Assembly: GCA_934256595.1 (NCBI GenBank) | Contig: CAKQOW010000021.1 | Span: 1 to 35,685, forward strand | Direction of reading: 5' to 3' | Source of the DNA: an uncultured Clostridia bacterium | GTDB taxonomy: Bacteria > Bacillota > Clostridia > Peptostreptococcales > Anaerovoracaceae | Length of the DNA stretch: 35,685 bases | The notes under the pieces: generated by a model | The model's input: only the letters and a program-made list of their open reading frames with translations | The model's database searches: none | What the model was told of the DNA's origin: nothing | Part shown: in pieces, positions 32,331 through 35,685 of the stretch | Layout: each line of letters opens with the position of its first letter | Numbering within the stretch: the stretch's first letter is position 1 | Translations under genes and position numbers: made by a program

Positions 32331-33275
32331 CTACCTGAAAACTTTTTCGATATGGTGATTGGTGATATAATCCCTGACAAAAGCCGCAGCGGCCTCATCT
32401 GAAAGGACATCATAGTTTGCAGGCTGCTTCATGTATTCCCTGCAGCTCTGCCTGTGCTGTGTAGGCGTGCAGCCCCACCACTGCCGGAAGGTCTTGTAAA
32501 AATATTTGGGATCCGAAAATCCGCAGGCATAGGATATATCGTAATTGGGCATATCGGTAAGCAGCAGCAGATGCTCCGCTTCATAGCAGCGAATATAGCC
32601 TATCATCTGGCTGTAGCTGTAAAAGGCTGTTTTGCTCATAAACTGGGACAGATAATTCTCACTTATATGCTCCATCTGCGCAAGCTGGGCAACCGTTATT
32701 TTCTCTCTGAAATTTTCGATACAGTAGCCCTGAATATGATAATAGCGGTTATAGAAATTTTCGTTCATGTAGTCGTCGTAGTTCTCATAATTCAGCCAGC
32801 AGAAATATTTAATAAACAGAGAAACAAGACGATTCACAGCCCGCAGATCACTCTTGCCGTATTTGCTGATATTTCCTGAAAGCGCTGAATAGGCAAGAGA
32901 CAGCACAATATCCTTTACCTGCTCCATAGGCTTTTGCTGATAAGGATAGCAGTGGCAGCTTTCACAGGTAAAAAAGTGGTATTTAAGGTCGTCCCAGGGA
33001 GTGCTCAGCACAGTCAGATCAAGATTGAAAATCAGAGTGGTGTTGTCGGTATCGGAGAAGAGATAATGAATATCACCAAAATCGAGAGTGAACATTTCGC
33101 CCTCGTTTAAAACAATCCTCTGATGTGATGAAATAACGGTCACAGAGCCGCCAAGGCAAAAAACAAGCTCAAGAGCGCTGTTGTGATAATGAGGGTGAAT
33201 TTTTTCTATCTTCTGAACAGAGATCTGGTATGGTCTGTCAGGAGAGGTTTCTGTAAGTATTTCTTTAATATCCAT
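32331..33275 (-). CDS. AraC-family transcriptional regulator, cassette B
   Basis: A protein of about 314 residues with a cupin-like sensor (IHPHYHNSALELVFCLGG, then EGEMFTLDFGDIH) and a C-terminal double helix-turn-helix (ISENYLSQFMSKTAFYSYSQ, then ISYACGFSDPKYFYKTFRQW). It is paralogous to the regulator at 11456. Neither ATG 33281 nor ATG 33275 has a ribosome site. I chose 33275 because the predicted transcription start coincides with it, giving a leaderless mRNA; the other adds two residues. It is divergent from APC transporter B, its likely target, with 131 bases between the start codons. The convergent redox operon ends just before it. Confidence 0.9.
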   Translation of the reverse strand: MDIKEILTETSPDRPYQISVQKIEKIHPHYHNSALELVFCLGGSVTVISSHQRIVLNEGEMFTLDFGDIHYLFSDTDNTTLIFNLDLTVLSTPWDDLKYHFFTCESCHCYPYQQKPMEQVKDIVLSLAYSALSGNISKYGKSDLRAVNRLVSLFIKYFCWLNYENYDDYMNENFYNRYYHIQGYCIENFREKITVAQLAQMEHISENYLSQFMSKTAFYSYSQMIGYIRCYEAEHLLLLTDMPNYDISYACGFSDPKYFYKTFRQWWGCTPTQHRQSCREYMKQPANYDVLSDEAAAAFVRDYITNHHIEKVFR

Positions 33276-33281
33276 AAACAT

Positions 33282-33310
33282 ATAATAGCTGATTCTTCGT
33301 TAAAAGCAAA
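33282..33310 (-). promoter_or_regulatory. Promoter of AraC regulator B, giving a leaderless mRNA
   Basis: On the minus strand TTGCTT (33310-33305), 17 bp, TATTAT (33287-33282). The start of transcription is predicted at about 33275, the A of an in-frame ATG. Confidence 0.5.
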
Positions 33311-33406
33311 GTATTTTGAGAAAAAACGACAATGGTATTTCTCAGAACAGTATATCATAATTTCCTTAAAAGACGTAGTATATTTTGTTTTTATGGAGGA
33401 AAAGAA

Positions 33407-35056
33407 ATGAAAGAGCATAACAGCGTGCCTCAGAGCAACATCGGTCAGGACGGTGTTGCGGGCTTAAAAAAACACACTATGAAGCCTTTCCAGATAGCAT
33501 TCCTGCTGTTCTGTCTTGTAGCGGCAGGAGCTTTTGGAATAGAAGATATGATCCCGACATCGGGGCCGGGGCTTACAATAGCGATGCTGGTAATATTCGC
33601 AGTTATATGGGCATTTCCGATCTGTCAGACAGTATCTGAACTGTCTGCGCTTATGCCGAGTGAGGGAGGTATCTATGTATGGGTAAAAGAGGCCTTCGGA
33701 GAATTCTGGGGATTCTGTATGGGCTGGTGGGGAACCATTTCCATATATCTGTCCTCGGCAACCTATGTTGTACTGATTGTGGGCTATGCGGCAGACTTTA
33801 TACCGGCATTAAACGATCCGTTTGTATCCTTTATAGTCAAGTTTGGAATAATCGCTTTTTTTGTAATAATCAATCTGATGGGACTCAAAGAAGTTGGCAT
33901 GGTAAGTACAATACTTTCAGTGCTGATACTTATTGCATTCACCGCAGTAACGGTAGTAGGTTTCTGCAACTGGGAGTATAATCCGATAGAGCCGTTTACA
34001 CCGGAGGGACAATCGATAATAGACAGCCTCGGAGGCAGCATATGTCTGGTTATATGGATGTACTGCGGATATGAATGCGTATCAAATATGGCGGGCGAAC
34101 TCGAAAACCCGGAAGTTATTCCTAAAGGATTCAAGCTGGCAATGCCGCTTATTGCTTTAAGCTACATACTTCCTACAGTAGCAGGTCTTGTATCTGTAGG
34201 ACCATGGGAAGAATGGGGAACTGAAGGTCTTGGCTACGGCGATGTGCTTACACAGTGTCTTGGCTATGGCTGGGGTGTCGCGTTCCTTGTAATTGCAATA
34301 GCTTCACAGGCTGCAATCTTCAATTCATACATAGCTGCAGGCTCAAGAGGATTCTTTGTAATGGCAGATGACCATCTGTGTCCTAACTTCCTGGTTAAGG
34401 TGTCAAAAAGGAGAGGAGTTCCTGCGCTGGCAATACTGCTGCTTGGAGCATTCTCCGTAGTAATGATGAACTTTAACTTTGAAACCCTTGTAACAATACT
34501 TACGCCGCTGGCGCTGATGGTATATGTAATACTCGGTCTGGCGCTTCTTAAGATAAGAAAAATGTATCCTGTAGAAGAAAGAGACTGCTGGTATATCAGG
34601 GGAGGCAAAGCAAAGATTACATTGATTGCAATACTGCCTATGGTAATTGCAACTATCGGTCTTCTGGTAAACGGTACGGAATACTTCCTGCTCGGATTTA
34701 TATCAATCGGCTCGGCAGTTGTGTTCTATATACTTTTTAAGTGGCTGTATGGTGGAATGTACAAGCTTGACCCTGTTAAATACCCTATCAACCCTAAAAC
34801 CAGAATGGCAAAGGGCGACCTGCAGAGATTTGGCGCATATATACTTGCATTCGGGCTGTATGCTGTAGTGGGCAGTCTGTTTCTGAGCTGGTATGAGGGA
34901 GACTGGGGGCCTGAATACTATCTTGACCTTTACGGAAGCGGACTTACAAGCAACTTCTGGCTTATGATAAGCGTGGCAAGATGGGGAGGCATCATAGCAT
35001 CTGTACTGGGAGCGGTTCTGCTTGCAGTCGGGAAGAAAAAAGATCCGGTAAATTAA
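33407..35056 (+). CDS. APC-superfamily amino-acid/peptide permease B
   Basis: A 549-residue transporter with the same layout as permease A: GAGAFGIEDMIPTSGPG in helix 1, SEGGIYVWVKEAFGEFWGF after helix 2, the WMYCGYEC motif mid-protein and a conserved tail with PINPKTRMAKGD. I start it at ATG 33407, with GGAGG seven bases upstream; the frame is open 75 bases further upstream, but that part has no ribosome site and runs through the promoter region. It is divergent from the AraC regulator and is followed after 15 bases by an amidohydrolase gene, so import and hydrolysis of one compound is likely. The substrate is unknown. Confidence 0.92.
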   Translation: MKEHNSVPQSNIGQDGVAGLKKHTMKPFQIAFLLFCLVAAGAFGIEDMIPTSGPGLTIAMLVIFAVIWAFPICQTVSELSALMPSEGGIYVWVKEAFGEFWGFCMGWWGTISIYLSSATYVVLIVGYAADFIPALNDPFVSFIVKFGIIAFFVIINLMGLKEVGMVSTILSVLILIAFTAVTVVGFCNWEYNPIEPFTPEGQSIIDSLGGSICLVIWMYCGYECVSNMAGELENPEVIPKGFKLAMPLIALSYILPTVAGLVSVGPWEEWGTEGLGYGDVLTQCLGYGWGVAFLVIAIASQAAIFNSYIAAGSRGFFVMADDHLCPNFLVKVSKRRGVPALAILLLGAFSVVMMNFNFETLVTILTPLALMVYVILGLALLKIRKMYPVEERDCWYIRGGKAKITLIAILPMVIATIGLLVNGTEYFLLGFISIGSAVVFYILFKWLYGGMYKLDPVKYPINPKTRMAKGDLQRFGAYILAFGLYAVVGSLFLSWYEGDWGPEYYLDLYGSGLTSNFWLMISVARWGGIIASVLGAVLLAVGKKKDPVN

Positions 35057-35071
35057 AAAAGGACAGTAAAT

Positions 35072-35685
35072 ATGAAAGCAGATTTAATATTATTTAACGG
35101 AAAAATATATAAAAGCAACAAAGAAAAAGAATATGCAGAGGCAGTCTGCATAAAAGACAGGAAATTTATCTGTGTGGGAACCACAGAAGAATGTCTTAAA
35201 TACAAAACGGCGGAAACAAGAGTCATTGATCTTGAGGGGAGACTTGTTCTCCCCGGCCTTATAGACGGGCACACTCATCCTGAAACAATAGCAAAGAGCA
35301 GGTGGAGAATTCAGATGCCGGAGTTTGACGATATGAAAGAGCTTCTCTCATGGGTAAAGGCCTACTGCGAGAAGCACCCTAAGGAAGAAATCCCGTATTT
35401 CTTCGGCGAATGCTATCCGCCTGCAATGTTTGATGAAAACGGACCTGAAAAAGAATGGCTTGATGAATATGTATCAGACAGACCGGTAAGACTTCAGGAC
35501 TTTACGGATCACGCCTGCTGGTACAATTCAAAGGCTCTTGAGCTTATGGAAATCAGCAGGGATACACCGGAAACAGGCGCGGCCCCGTTTTTTGTGAGAG
35601 ACGAGAGTGGCGAGCCTACAGGCTGGGTGCAGGAGCCGCTTCCGGGTTCGAACGTTGAAGAGAAGCTTTATGACAATCTTGGCTG
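35072..35685 (+). CDS. YtcJ-like metal-dependent amidohydrolase, N-terminal part
   Basis: Cut by the window end after 204 codons; relatives are about 500-560 residues. The start MKADLILFNGKIYKSN and the metal-binding HTH (H67, H69) in LPGLIDGHTHPE are typical of the amidohydrolase superfamily, and the following sequence (FTDHACWYNSKALELM) fits the YtcJ subgroup. AAGGA lies about eight bases before the ATG. The gene is 15 bases after permease B and surely in its operon. The family hydrolyses amide or N-substituted bonds. In cassette A the comparable hydrolase role would fall to the M28 peptidase. The remaining metal ligands lie outside the window. Confidence 0.88.
   Translation, partial: MKADLILFNGKIYKSNKEKEYAEAVCIKDRKFICVGTTEECLKYKTAETRVIDLEGRLVLPGLIDGHTHPETIAKSRWRIQMPEFDDMKELLSWVKAYCEKHPKEEIPYFFGECYPPAMFDENGPEKEWLDEYVSDRPVRLQDFTDHACWYNSKALELMEISRDTPETGAAPFFVRDESGEPTGWVQEPLPGSNVEEKLYDNLG

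Overview
The window looks like chromosomal DNA from a low-to-mid GC Bacillota anaerobe, most likely class Clostridia. Signs of this are strong AGGAGG ribosome binding sites, sigma-A promoters, many intrinsic terminators, AT-rich intergenic DNA, [4Fe-4S] ferredoxins, a thioredoxin/CoA-disulfide reductase operon and Gram-positive surface and lipoproteins. Placement near the Anaerovoracaceae is only an impression; no rRNA or other decisive marker is present. I see no tRNA, rRNA, CRISPR array, transposase or phage gene.

Layout. (1) 0-1.4 kb: the 3' end of ileS, then a convergent MerR/GyrI-like regulator. (2) 1.4-9.7 kb: one 2,731-residue secreted surface protein with Ig/Fn3/Calx-beta-like domains, two InlB-type repeats and a long region of CxxC repeats. 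(3) 10-18 kb: cassette A, with a saccharopine-dehydrogenase-family protein, a divergent AraC regulator, a seven-helix membrane LuxR regulator, an M28 peptidase lipoprotein and an APC amino-acid/peptide transporter. (4) 18-20 kb: ftsH. (5) 20-24.4 kb: two unrelated hipBA modules on opposite strands, enclosing an ECF sigma factor and its DUF4367 membrane partner. (6) 24.4-26 kb: a CPBP membrane protease co-transcribed with a membrane-tethered MerR regulator that ends in a zinc ribbon. (7) 26-27.6 kb: a gene-poor island bounded by perfect 33-bp direct repeats, holding a Nif11-type leader fused to a zinc-ribbon core (an orphan RiPP-precursor-like gene). (8) 27.6-32.3 kb: a DUF134/NifX fusion and a Crp/Fnr regulator, followed by a thiol-redox operon (FTR-like Fe-S protein, ferredoxin, NapH-like membrane Fe-S protein, thioredoxin, CoA-disulfide reductase-rhodanese). 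(9) 32.3 kb to the end: cassette B, with a second AraC regulator, a second APC transporter and the start of a YtcJ-like amidohydrolase.

How the parts work together. Cassettes A and B share the same design (AraC regulator, APC transporter, metallohydrolase) and probably arose from a duplicated substrate-uptake theme. In the redox operon the Crp/Fnr regulator gene lies directly upstream, and a perfect TGTGAC/GTCACA palindrome sits about 41 bp before the predicted start of transcription, which fits class-II activation. Electrons would plausibly pass from ferredoxin through an FTR-like protein to thioredoxin, while the CoA-disulfide reductase-rhodanese handles persulfide or polysulfide. Several regulators have readable control sites. 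These are a 19-bp-spacer MerR promoter with a palindromic spacer, an inverted-repeat operator over the hipBA-2 promoter, a direct-repeat operator over a possibly leaderless hipBA-1, a palindrome over the DUF134/NifX start site and a candidate ECF auto-promoter.

The most novel points are the Nif11-leader zinc-ribbon gene between the 33-bp repeats, the membrane-anchored MerR/CPBP pair, the internal start in the DUF134/NifX fusion, and the self-contained thiol-redox operon.
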